Below, piece by piece: positions 34,531-46,760 of a stretch of DNA of 64,000 nt. The notes under the pieces are model-generated. The model was not told the origin of the DNA and searched no databases. It was given only the letters and a program-made list of their open reading frames with translations. The first letter of the stretch is position 1. Each line of letters begins with the position of its first letter. Both the position numbers and the translations under genes were made by a program. Source of the DNA: Lithospermum erythrorhizon. Taxonomy: Eukaryota; Streptophyta; Magnoliopsida; Boraginales; Boraginaceae. Location: the NCBI GenBank assembly GCA_019722365.1, contig JADFUC010000991.1:186001-250000 (forward strand), in the 5' to 3' direction.

Positions 34531-36004
34531 GATTGGTCCATTCTGCCGAGGTAGACGGATTGAGCATATGCGCATTAGAGGTAGGTATAGTTATTGGAGA
34601 TATGAGATAGATGGTTTGATGACTAGAGTTATAATTAGATGGATTGGTCTTTCTGTGATTTTATTAAGGTGATGGTGTGCTTTATTGAGACTTTGTATTA
34701 TATGTTGACATGTTGTTTTAAGAATTTTCTATGGTGTTGTATGATCGTTTTTATGACTCATTTTATTGGTTATGGATATTGTCTTTGATTATACTAGTCT
34801 TGCTGTATGATAAAATTATGTCGAATTAGGTTTCGGTTGATTATTGATAATATTATCAGTTTTCTTGTGTATCCTAGGTTGGTATTAATGGGTTATATAT
34901 CCTTTAGGTTAAAAGTTGAGTTGGTTAATGGTTGAGATAAGTTTTTGAATGAGGGCGTTAGGTATAAAATTATGAACCGGCGTCATTTAATCGTAGATGA
35001 TGTTGATGATATTTATATATATATGGTGGAAAGTTGGATTTGAGCGTGTTAGTATAAAATTTATGATCTAACCACGGCGTTGATACCCATTCAGGTGAAT
35101 AAGTTCCATGTAGACTAAATGAAGAAGAATTTGGAGAGATAATTCGTGCCAAGTTATCTTGATTTAAGATATCGTTGCTCGGTTGTATTAAGATAATGAA
35201 AGCGATTTGGAGAGTTCTTATGATAAACATTTAGATGTCGTAGGAGGTGTATGACTATAATTGGGAGTAGCGCTTTAAAAGGTGAACTAAAGATAAGTGG
35301 TTGAGTTGTGGCAATAGCGAGTTATGAGATGTTGGAATGTAATGTTCGAGGTTGTTGTATGTTTGAGTTGTATATTATAGAGATGGCTATACTTAAGGAA
35401 GATAACAAATAGAGATATACCGTGTGATTAAGATTAATGCTTGTGAGTAAGTTGTTGAAGTGGTGTGGATATGTAGGTGTTAATGGGAAAACCGTTAAAG
35501 GGAAAGATTTATCTTGTCGAGAGGAGCATATAAAACTCTTGGGGTGGATAGTCGTTAAGATAGGTTAGGGTCTTGAATTATCCTTGTTTGTATGAGTGGT
35601 AGGTTAACCTGTTGTATTGCTTCGAACTTTTTAGTGACTCCTATTTACCTATAGGCGGGCGTTTATGCCTAGATTGTTCTGCGGAATGACCGAGATGCAT
35701 TGGCCGAGTAAACGTACCCTTGAGAGGTGGCGATGGTGGCTTGAAGTCTCAGCAGAGTCATACTTTTATCTTCTTTGGAGTTTTGTTGGCACTTAATAAT
35801 TATTGTTGTCTCGAACCGTAGCTTTAGTTATTTGATGTTGTATTTATATTATTCACTTTTTGGTTGTTGTAGTGTTGGTTAGTTCACCGATGGAGAGGAT
35901 TGTATTATTTTATTATCATATTAAATGAATTCATTTTTTATAGATATCCCGTCTGAGGTTGATGGCGGTCCCGACCTCAGGGGGGCCACGAGGCAGTCGT
36001 TACA

Positions 36005-37797
36005 ATTTTATTGTCGAGCCCTAGGTTTATGTTTTTGGTGTGTCTTGTGTGAAAGTTTATGTGCCTAGGTTTCGGGTTGTGAGGTGTGTTGTTGTGTAAA
36101 GTCGTTGTGGTTTTGAGTCCATTTCTTTTCCGAATCTGTTGACTGTTGAGGACGCCACTAGAAGATTTCGTTGACTCGCGTACGAGGGTCTTACGAGACT
36201 ACCTTGAATTTTGTGTTCTTGTGGTGTTACTTGATCGAGATGTGGTATACTATGAGATGTGTGAACTAATTATGTTAATATGACGTACGTTGAGCTATAT
36301 GTATATATTGAGATGCGTAACTGGGTATAATATGGAGGCTCGGCCGCGATGGGTAGATTGCTATATATATGATGGGTTATATTGAAACAAGACATGTTAT
36401 GGTTTAGAATATGATGTATGATATCGGAAATATTATGAGATATTTGGGTGAAGTATATATTTTGGGAAGTGTCTTAATAGTTGATGTGGTGGTAGAGTGA
36501 TAATGAGACTTTATGGCGGGAGGTAATTAAGGATGAGTTGTGATAATTAATATACGATATACTCGAGGTGGAATTGTAAAGAATATCAATGGGTTTATAG
36601 TAAGATTCTTGGTTAATAAGATGTGTGATTATAAGGAAATATGAAACGTGGGTTTGATCGAAATGGAAGTAGAAATCTGGCGGGGTGGATACAAATCGAG
36701 AAATTTGAATAAGAAGAAAAGAGTTTGAGTTCATCCGTTAATAATGTTTAAATAAGAGTTGGTGGTTGAGTGGAGTTTATCTTTTGTGATAAGTAATGAT
36801 TATTCTTGAGAATTTACGGAAGAGACAGATTTATATCGGGAAGTTATTGAAAGGGGTTCCCTAGTGTGGAATTTGAAGTTGTTGATAAGTTGGTGCAATT
36901 GGGTGAACTTAAGGGTATTAAAAGGTTAGTTGAGGAGGATTTTGGTGACATGTACTTATGGGATTAGCATTTGATCGTGGTGTAAGATGTTGATCTTTAA
37001 AACAATTAAGAATTGGTCTTGTATACTTGGAGTAATTGGGGATAAATAATCTCTTTAGATTTATGCATTTGTGGAAGATGGGCGTGAGAGGATAGGGAAG
37101 GGGAGTTAGTCAACGTTGTAATAAGATGAAAATGGAGTTTAATCTCGGTGAATTGATGAGGTGAGATTGGGTTGGTGGAATATTTAGGTGATGAGTTGAT
37201 AAGGCATTTAGTAGTACGGGAAGAGAATACATGCTGCTGAATAATGAGCTCGTAGTGGATAAATGGACTTATAATAGTGGAGAATTAAACAAAGAGGACT
37301 TATGGAGTTATAAACCTTGTGGGAGCTTAGGAATTTATGATGTTGATTGTGATTGCAGGAGTTGAATCGAAGTTTATTAAATGTTACGATTGGGGTATTA
37401 TGAGAGGACTGGCGAATAGGCCGATAAGATTAAATTAGGGTGTGAAGTGTTACGCAAATTTGCATGTTGAATAAATCATAAGATTTCGTGAGGTATAAAA
37501 GTCATAAGGACATAAATCAACAAGTTAATGTTAGTTATTGTGGATTGAGGTAATTTGTTAAGCAATGTGTTAGTGAAATTTGGTGTTGTGTTTGCGAGTC
37601 TTGGTATGAGGGGATTGGCAATAATTTGAGGTGATATAAAGTGTGAGTGTAAAGTTGGGGTGGTAAAATGTGGATGGACTGTCTAAAATAAAGGTATTAC
37701 GATATTAGATAATAAGAAGTATTGAAGGGGGAGAGTTGTGGCAACAAGGCGAGTTTTGAGTAAATTTCGAGGACGAAATTTTATAAGGTGGGTAGAT
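36005..37797 (+). mobile_element. LARD internal region 1, non-coding
   Basis: 1,793 bp between LTR1 and LTR2. It starts with a degenerate primer site (ATTGTCGAGCC at about 36010) and ends with the purine tract. No ORF longer than about 86 codons and no gag, protease, RT or integrase motif. It is closely similar to internal region 2 over its whole length. Confidence 0.82.
37785..37796 (+). other. LARD polypurine tract before LTR2
   Basis: AAGGTGGGTAGA immediately before TTGTAATAAC. The identical sequence precedes LTR3. Confidence 0.8.
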
Positions 37798-37897
37798 TGT
37801 AATAACTGGATTTAAAATGCCCAATATTCTTGTAATAGTATACTAGTTGCTCGGTGGATTATTTCGAGGAGAAATCAAAAATTTCGATCGTGAATAC
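37798..37897 (+). repeat. LARD LTR2, 5' part before the hAT insertion
   Basis: Starts TGTAATAACTGG and matches the first ~100 bp of LTR1, including TAGTATACTAGTTGCTCGG. Its last eight bases GTGAATAC are the left copy of the hAT target duplication. Confidence 0.88.
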
Positions 37898-38089
37898 TAG
37901 GGCTTGATTGGACTCGGATAAAATCGATTTCGTCGAGATCGGTCGGTCAGTCCGGCGGATTTTCGGATAAAAAAATCCCGGTCGGACCGGACGGTTTTTA
38001 ATCCATATTTGAATGAGCCGGACGGATCGGTTATCGGAATGCAGACGGACGGTTATAACCCGGTCGGTCGGTTCAAAATTTATTAAATA

Positions 38090-40000
38090 AAACAATCACA
38101 GCCCATTGACCCATTTTCAAAAATTGCACATTTTATGATCCTAGTCAGCCCGACCACTCGGCTACTAGCGCTTCAGCACTTATTGACGCGAAGTTCGAGA
38201 TGAAAAACCCCTGCGCCGTTTCTCCACACATTGCCTATTGCGATTCAAAGCCTCCCCCCTATTGCCGATTCAAACACTCAAGGCCCTTGCTAAGGTGTTA
38301 TTAATCTCCGAATTTTAAGTTATTATTTCAAATGTTTATTATTTTTAGTTATTATTTCGAATTTGTTTATTAATTTTAGTTTATTAATTTGTATTAATTT
38401 TGTTATTATTTTAGCTATTATTTCGAATTTTAGTTGTTTATTAATTTTTAGTTGTTTATTAATTTTAGTTATTATTTCAAATTTGTTTTATTAATTTGTT
38501 TATTAATTTTGTTATTATTTTGGGTTATTAATTATAGGTAATCTACCGATTTATATTAAATTATTAATTTAATTTAATTTAATATATTGTATTTATGTGA
38601 GCCATTATTATTTGTATTTGGTATTTATTTTGAAATGTTTAATTTAATTTAATATCTTGAAGATCTGTATTCTTTGACGACGAAACGATAAGGTAGTACT
38701 CTGAATTAAAATTTTGCCAAGCGAATCTGCTCTAACACTTTAAGAATGTAACATCACATGACCTATCGGCGAGGTTTAAACTTTAGATAAGTTTAATATT
38801 CTTGTATAGATCTTTGAAATTGACTAGGAATCGCCAAAATAAAATTTAGTTGTGATATGTTCGTTTTTAAGATTTTCTTAAGATCATCGGCTAATGTTAT
38901 GCCTAAACATTTACTGTAGATGTAACTTTGTATTCTCCTTTAATTTGCTTCTTTATGTTTTCGCTCCGAGGCAATATTACGAAGCCGCGTTGAGCGAGAT
39001 AAAGATGCGTCATAGACCACATTGATGAATGCTTAATGGCGCACCGGGACATGAACTCACGTAATTCGGTTTGTTTCATTATGTGGATGAAAACCATGCA
39101 TCCTTATCTTTTATTTGCATTATACTTTGTCAGCTTGTCGTGTTTGTGGAAATCTTTGCAGCGTCTTTCGGCGTATTTAGTTATTTGTTGTTATGGATTT
39201 CGATTATGGCTTAGCTTCTTTATCTTTGCTTTCGGTGACTTTTTTTATCTTGTTAATGGTTGGGAGGTGTGTTGTTGGAATAAATGATTTGGTTTCGGAG
39301 TGTTGTTACGCAACAAATTGGAACACCCGAGGTTTTTTATCTTACGTGTTTTTTATTTCATATTTATGAATTGATTTCATGTAATGTTTAATTCAATTGA
39401 AAATGTTTTAGCTTGATGCTTTCAGTGCTTATGGTTTTTTGACTTGTTTCTAATTTTTGATGGTTTGCCTTTTAATTTTTTACTCGAATATTTTTGTATA
39501 TGTTGTATATTTATTTCAATTCGTTTCGATAGTTTGCAGGAATCTCTGAGTAGTATCAATTCTATGAATATCCTCAATGTTCATTATATTTTCCATAACA
39601 AAAATTGCATTTATTTTATGTTATCTCATTATCTTTCTTGATTCTTTAAGACTTGTAGTATAGTATAGAAGCAATGGAGCTCTTCTCCCCACTCTCGTCA
39701 TCTTACATGATTTCGTTTGCTCTGTAGTATAAACTTGCCTATGGTAGTTTATTAAGCGATTAGTTCAAAGCTCATGGTTGAATTTGTGAACAATACATAC
39801 CTCCATATTTGTTAGATTTGACATAGATGTAATTTATTGTTGAGTATTATGGGTGACAATGCAGATCGAATTCATACGTTGGCGAGAAAAGGTGAAACTA
39901 TGGCGGATTATTGTGGGACATGACATGAGAACAATGAGTTGGAAAGATAAGTCAACTGCGAAAATGTCTCTCTAGAGTTGTAAGTCCCAACGCTTCGCGC
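38090..40000 (+). other. hAT 5' non-coding region
   Basis: After a short GC-richer leader (38120-38290) there is a T-rich stretch (38300-38660) of the sort seen in plant introns. Then mixed sequence runs up to the transposase. No independent gene recognised. ORFs of 60-83 codons here show no domain. Confidence 0.5.
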
Positions 40001-40001
40001 C

Positions 40002-42170
40002 ATGCTAAGCGTCACGCTAATTATAAACCTCATGAACCTCATAAGACAAGTTAGGACTCAATCTTTAACTAGTACTGGTGGAAGTGGTGAGAATGATAGA
40101 ACTTATTCTAATTTGTGGCTTCACTTTGAGAAAATTGAGAATAAAAGAGCAAGATGTTTGCATTGTTTAAAAACTTATGCAGCTGATACTAATAAACATG
40201 GAACTGGATCTTTAAATAATCATATCACAAGGTGTCCATCAGCTCCGTGGAATAAGAACATTGTTAAGCATAAAGATAAAAATCAACCGGGAATTAATGA
40301 TTTATGTGCTAAACAAAGTGATGGATCCCGTGCCATAGTTGGTACAAAGACTAAAGCCCTTGATATTCAGAAACTTAGGGATTCTTTATCTAATATGCAT
40401 ATAGTTGATGAGTTATCATTTAATTTTGTTGAAGGAGAAGGATTTAGGGAGTTTGTTAGACTATTAGAGCCTAGGTTTATACTTCCTCGTAGAGATACTG
40501 TTGCTGCTTGATTGTTTTTAGATTGTATGAAAAGGAGAAAGCATGTGTTGAAAAACTTGCTTAAAAATCGAGGTTGTCAGCAACTACGGATGGTTGGACT
40601 TGATTCGAGGAATATTAGTTACTTGGTTTTATTTGCTTTCGTTATATTGATGATAGTTGGAACCTTAAGAAAAAAATCTTAAACTTTTCTTTGATTGAAA
40701 GTCATAAAAGGTGAAATAATGAGAGTCTATTGAGACTTGTTTGAATGAATGGGGTTTGATAAGATTCTAACGATGCTTGTTATTGATAATGCATCTTGAA
40801 TAGTGTTTATAGATTACTTGAAACAAGGTAATTGGCGGAGAATGTTGTGAATAATAATAAATACTTGCATGAGATAATAGCTCATATTACTAACCTCATT
40901 GTTAAAGAAGGTTTGAAAGAGCACTCTACTTCAATCTTGAAGATTAGATGTGCTATGAAGTTTCAGCCAATTAAATCGCCGAAAGAGTAAATTATTTCAA
41001 GAATGTGTTGCCTTGGAAAATTGAGTGTAAGAAGGGGTTTGTCTTGATGTCATTACCCGATGGAATTCGGCGTTCTTGATGCTTGAAAGCGACAATTAGA
41101 AGTATCAAAAAGCTTTAATAGGTTGAGGAGGAAGATGCTAGTTATTGTAGTTATTTGAAAACTTTGAAGAACAAAATGTTCCTCTGATGCACCTCAAAGT
41201 AACTGATGATTGGCTAAAAAGGTGAAGCATTTGTCAAGTTTCTAGGTTTGTTTTATGAGTCTACTTTAGCATTTTTAGTTTGTAATTTTGTCCGTCTTCC
41301 TCGTTCTTTAAACAAATTGTTATGATGTATGTATTGATAAGAAAATTTGCCAAAAGTAGTGATGATCTGTTTTGAAGAAAATAGGTGACAATATGAAGTG
41401 AAATTTGATAAGTATTGGATTAATGCTGGTGTTAAGAACAATCTGGTGCTTATCGGAGTTGTCTTTGATCCTAGATATAAGTTTAAGTACATCGAGTTTT
41501 GTTTCAAAAAGTTATATGGTGAGAATACTATTGGAAGGATTAGTGAAGAGGGTAAGTGGTTGACAAATTAGATTGGAATTAGAAGTCTTGTATCGAGAAT
41601 ACATGGATCGATATGCCTCGAAGTCAATGAAAATTCTAAATATGTTAATGAAGAGATCATCGAAATTGGGAGATATGGATTACGAATTTCAAATGGAATT
41701 AGATGTGGAGGAATCATGGAGATTAAATGTGAATTATTGATATTTGAGTGAACCTTGTGAGAAAGTTGGAGCTTTGAACATTCTAGAATGGTGGAAAATA
41801 AATTCTACGAGATATTATGTTTTGTCTAAGATTGCTAGAGATATTTTAGCTATTCGATTTCTCAGTTAGCCGAACAAGCATTTATACGAGGAGGTAGAGT
41901 TTTGAATGAGTATAGAAGTTCTTTGAAGCAGCGGTCCGAAATGCTTGTGTGTGCTCAAAAGTTGGTTAGAAACTAAGGATGACGAATCGATTGAACTACC
42001 ATGGAAGATGTTGAAAGTTTGAAAGAGAAAACTTCATATAGTATGTTCATAATTTCATATTAGTATTCTTTTAATTATTATGTATTTTTTTCTTTCACAT
42101 TTTATATTTAACACTAATATATCTATTTTATTTTGTAGACGTGCATTCTACTTTTGAAGCTTCTAGAGAG
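40002..42170 (+). pseudogene. hAT transposase with BED zinc finger, broken
   Basis: The longest frame (40002-40511, 169 residues) opens with a BED zinc finger: WLHFEKIENKRARCLHCLK then NNHITRCP, giving the C-x2-C ... H-x-(3-5)-C/H pattern. FNFVEGEGFREFVRLLEPRF follows. A stop at 40509-40511 and many frameshifts follow. Further pieces are readable as NISYLVLFAF (about 40608) and FSLIESHK (about 40686). The C-terminal hAT dimerisation block WWKINSTRYYVLSKIARDIL lies at about 41790-41850. The family cuts and pastes hAT elements and dimerises through this C-terminal domain. This copy is inactive. Confidence 0.85.
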
Positions 42171-42892
42171 TTGTCTTGTGATGTATTGATATGGAAGATG
42201 GATTTGTAGTGCATGTTTATATCATTATTCTTGTAATTATGTATTTTTTTTCTTTTATATTTTTATATTTAACACTAATATATTTATTTAATTTTTGTAT
42301 AAGAGTGAATGCTTATTTTAGATCTTCTTGAGTGTGTTTTGAATATATCGATTTATTCGACGTTTCTTTATTTTTTGGACGTTTGGAATTTATTAATATT
42401 CTGATATTTGGACAATTGAACTTATTATTATTCTTGTATTTGGACATTTGAACTTATTATTAGTATTTGTACATTTGAAGCTTGTGTGTGTTCATGTTAA
42501 TAGATATTTGGAGTTTTGAATTTTATTATATTGTTATTTTGAATTCAAAAACAAGATGGTTTGGAATTTGTAAATATTGTATTTGGACATTTGAATTTTT
42601 ATTGCTTAAATATTGTATATAGTTAACAACAGGAAGCCCAAAATATAAATAAAAAATGCATTTAAAATCCTAATAAAAATCGGCCATAAATAAAAATACG
42701 CCCCAATCTAATAAAAATTCGGCCCGATAAAGCGGGCTGTCGGTATATCCGGAAATAGGAATCCGGTCGACCGGATTTCGGATAACGGTTTAGGATTCGG
42801 ATAACGGACGGATTTTTAATACTTTTCTAAAAATCGAAATCGGTTTGGGATTTTTCCCCCAAAATCCGGTAAAATCGGTCCGTCAGCGCCCA

Positions 42893-45800
42893 TTGAATAC
42901 TTGAAAATCACAGCGAATCGGTCGGTTGGTAGTATTTGGTGACGAGGAATTTAAGTTGTAGTCGGATGGTAATGATATTAGTTGGGTGGTAATAAATGTT
43001 AATGTTTGAAGTTTGTGAGACAGTTAAAGCGAAGTATCGATTGAATTAAACGATGGGGTTTCACCGCATAAAACTATTGGGCGGTATTAACCCACAAACC
43101 AAGGCCCAAAAGAGAACCCACGTCTAACATAGCTTCTTCCTCTCGGCCGGGCAGCGAAGCGACACTCCACTCTCGCTTTGTTTTTTCTTCGATTTCTCTT
43201 CCGTCTTTCAAGCTTTTGACCTCAAAATTTCTTGGAGAGTTTGTCTCATCATCGTCTTTAATTTAAAGGTAAAAAAGGTCGAGATCTTTTTGAAGTATTT
43301 TGTGAGTTTCGATTGAGTTGACTTTTTATTTTAATTTTATTCGCTACCGATAAGTTAAGTGGGCTCTAGAATTAGTTGTTCTTGAGTTGAAGTTAAAACT
43401 TTTGGATGGGTAATTAGGTAGTGTTTTAGGGACGTTATTTTGGGGATTTAGTTGACTTGACTTTGTGGGTTATTATTACTTATAATTATTATCTATGCCT
43501 AGATTATAGTATGAGATGATAATAATCGATTTTTTGGTGTAGAAATCTTTGGTATAGTTAAGTTGACTTTTGAATTTGACTTTGGGTTGACTTTTTCTAA
43601 AATATTGTTGAAGTATAAATGTTGTGGACCTTTATTGTGATTGTTTTGGGGTGAGAATTATATGATTTATAAGTTGTTGGAGGAATATATGTTGAAATTA
43701 GTTTTATTAGATTTTGAGGAAAGCGGGCTTTGGGATTTGAGGTTGTTAGAAATGGGTTTGATTAGTTGGAAAAGTTGATATATTGGGTAAATTGAAATTG
43801 GTTGAAAATGTTAGTATTTTGGTTAAGGTGTTGGCCGATTATGGGATTTAGTCGGGATAGTTGAAATTCGTCATTTTAATGGTCATTGAAACATAATTAG
43901 TAATCTATACTTAAGTTATCAATTTGTAACTAAAATGGGTTGAAAAGTCAAAATTGAGTTAGGAATAAGGGTTGAAATTATTTGTGAGTAGTAATTGTAT
44001 TTCCGGGTGTTTTGATTAGACGCGGAACGTGGGAAAGAGCACTTGGATCGATTAGGCGGGACGTTTCTTATTGCTAACCAAGGTGAGTACTTATCTCACG
44101 GGTGCTACATTACGTACTTACTTTAAATTGTGTGAAACATGTCATTGTGGTATGATTATGTGAGAATAGTATACTTGTCATTGTTGTATGATTATGTGTG
44201 ATTCATTTGTGTGAGCCATGATATGATTATGTGATTGTATTTCTGTGGCGTTGAAGATTTGCTTGAGGTAAATGTGGCTTGAACTCAACTACGTTCTTGT
44301 GTTACGTGGCCTTGTCGAGGTTACGTGTTCCGTGTCGGCATACACGTATTTTAACTGCCCAGAAGCGATTGGATGATTTTGATTGTGAGAGCGTTTAGGT
44401 GTGTGCTTTGATCTTGTTTGCGAGTTGAGTAGTTAGTTGTTGGGAGGTGTTGGTTGGAGTTATCGCGAGACTTTGAGGTGACTTGAGTTTTAGGATTTGA
44501 TCACATGGTTGAGATGATTAGGGTTAGGTGACTCTCGCTTCCGTGCGGAATATGTGTGTGGTGGCCTTATACTTGGTATAAGTGCGGTGTGAATCTATTA
44601 TCAACTTTCTTTACATGTGCATTATCGGTATTATTATATACTTCGGTATAAGTGCGGTGTGAGATCTATTATCACTTTCTTTGTGTGCATTATCGGTGTT
44701 GGCTTTTATCTTCGGTATAAGTGCGGTGTGAATCCCATTATCGACTTTCTTTGGTAATGCGTTATCGGTGTTGGCCTTATCTTCGGTATAAGTGCGGTGT
44801 GAAATCTATTATCACTTTGATGTGTGCATTGTCGGTGTTATTATACTTACGGTATAAGTGCGGTGTGAGATCTATTATCACTTTGCTGTGTGCATTGTCG
44901 GTGTTGGCCCTATGCTTCGGTATAAGTGCGGTCTGAATCTATTATCCTTTCTTTGTGTGCATTATCGGTGTTGGCCTTATACTTTGGTATAAGTGCGGTG
45001 TGAATCTATTATCATTTCTTTAGTAATGCGTTATCGGTGTTAGCCTCTTTGGGGTATAAGTGCGGTGTGAATCTATTATCACTTTGATGTGTGCATTGTC
45101 GGTGTTGGCGCTTTATCTTGGGTATAAGTGCGGTGTGAATCTATTATCACTTTCTTTGTGTGCGTTGTAGGAGTGTTGGCACTTTATACTTAGAGGTATA
45201 AGTGCGGTGTAATTATCTATGATCACTTTGTTGTGCATTGTTGGTGTTGGCGCTTATACTACGGTGTAAGGCGGTGTTTATTAGCGATTGGTCCGTTCTA
45301 GCGGGTAGGCAGTTGAGCATATCTTGGCGTTAGAGGTTGGTATAGTTGTGGAGATATGAGAGATAGATGGTTTGATGACTAGAGTTATAGTCGTCGTTGA
45401 GTCTTTGTGATTTTATTCAGGGTGATGGTGTGCTTTATTGAGACTTTGTATTTATCTTGATATGTTGTTAAAATTTTCTATGGTATTGTATGATATGTTT
45501 TATGACTCATTTATTGGTTATGGATATTGTCTTTGATTATATACTAGATGTTGCCTTGATGAGAGTATGTCGGGAGTAGGTTTCGGTTGATTATTGATAA
45601 TATTATCAGTTTTCTTGTGGATCTGGGTTGGTATTAATGGTATATATCCTTTAAGGTTAAAAAGTTGAGTTGGTTAACTTGGTTGAGATAAGTTTGAATG
45701 AGGGCATTAGGTATAAAAATTATGAACCGGCGTCCATTGCTAATCCATAGATGATGTTGATGATATTTATATATAGTGGAAAGTTAGTTTGAAACTTACG

Positions 45801-46760
45801 TGTTAGTATAAAATTTATGATCAACACTGACGTTGATACCGTTAAGAGGTGAATAAGTTCCGTAGACTAAATAGAGAATTTGGAGAGATAATTAGTAACT
45901 TAAGTTATCTTGATTTAAGATATACGTTGCTCAGTTGTATTAAGATAATGAAACGATTTGGAGGTTCTTATGATAAACATTTAGATGTCATAGGAGGTGT
46001 ATGACTATAATTGGGAGTAGCACTTTAAGGTGAACTAAAGATAAGTGGTTGAGTTGTGTAGTAAGCAGGTTATGAGATGTTGAGATATATATTCGAGGTT
46101 GTATGTTTTAGAGGTTGTATATTATGTCGGGGATTAAGCTATACTTAAGGAAGATAACAAATAGAGATATCTACGTGTGATTAGGGTGTCTTTGTGAAGT
46201 AAGTTGTTGAAGTGAATTGTGGATATGTGATTGTTAATGGAGAAAACCATTAAGGAAAGATTTATCTTGTCGAGAGGAGCATATAAAAATATAACTCTTG
46301 AGGTGGATAGTCGTTAGATAGGTTAGGGTCTTGAATTATCGCATTTGTATGAGTGGTAGGTTAATACATGTGATATTTGTATTCACTCGGCTTTTTAGGC
46401 TCTATTTACACATGGCGGGCGTTTATGCCTAGATTGTTCTTGGAATGGCGAATCGTTGGCGGTAAGCTAGCGTACCCCTTGAGAGGAGTGGCGATGGTGG
46501 GCTTTGAAGTCGCCAGCGGTCATCTCTTTTTATCTTCTTTGGAGTTTTGTTGTACTTAATAATTATTGTTGTCTCGAGGCAAGTAAAAACCGTTATTTGA
46601 TGTTGTATTTATATTATTACTTTAGGTTGTTGTAGTGTTGGTTAGTTCGCGATGGAGAGTTGTATTATTTTTTATTATCATGTTAAATGAATTCATTTTT
46701 TATCGTTATCCGTCAGTTGATGGCGGTCCCGACCTCGGGGGGCTGCAGGCGGTCGTTACA
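42893..46760 (+). repeat. LARD LTR2, 3' part after the hAT insertion
   Basis: Begins with the right target duplication TTGAATAC, continues TTGAAAATCACAGCGAATCGG as in LTR3, and ends GGCGGTCGTTACA. Without the hAT the LTR is about 3.96 kb. It contains the W-box trio and a hairpin array. Confidence 0.87.
44562..45290 (+). repeat. Hairpin tandem array in LTR2, about 11 units
   Basis: Same unit as in LTR1, including GGTATAAGTGCGGTGTGAATCTATTATC-type cores. The hairpin arms are more damaged than in LTR1: several units read TTATCTTCGGTATAAG and none is an exact 18-base match. The best is ATATACTTCGGTATAAG near 44637. Confidence 0.92.

Larger units (their letters stand above)
31906..36004 (+). repeat. 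LARD LTR1 (4,099 bp)
   Basis: TGTAATAACCGTTCC start and GGCAGTCGTTACA end. It carries no coding frame of note. Inside are a W-box cluster (32687-32714), a hairpin array (33705-34530) and, near the end, a CCCGACCTCAGGGGGG block shared with the other copies. Confidence 0.85.
37898..42892 (+). mobile_element. hAT transposon (BED-type), 4,995 bp, inserted in LTR2
   Basis: Bounded by 8-bp near-identical duplications, GTGAATAC (37890-37897) and TTGAATAC (42893-42900), the length expected for hAT. The ends are imperfect inverted repeats: left TAGGGCTTGATTGGAC, right read inward TGGGCGCTGACGGACC. Subterminal regions (37935-38075 and 42725-42880) are packed with CGGTCGG, CCGGACGG and CGGATAACGG motifs typical of hAT ends. 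A decayed transposase gene lies inside. LTR3 at 48594-48601 carries the unoccupied TTGAATAC site. Confidence 0.9.
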
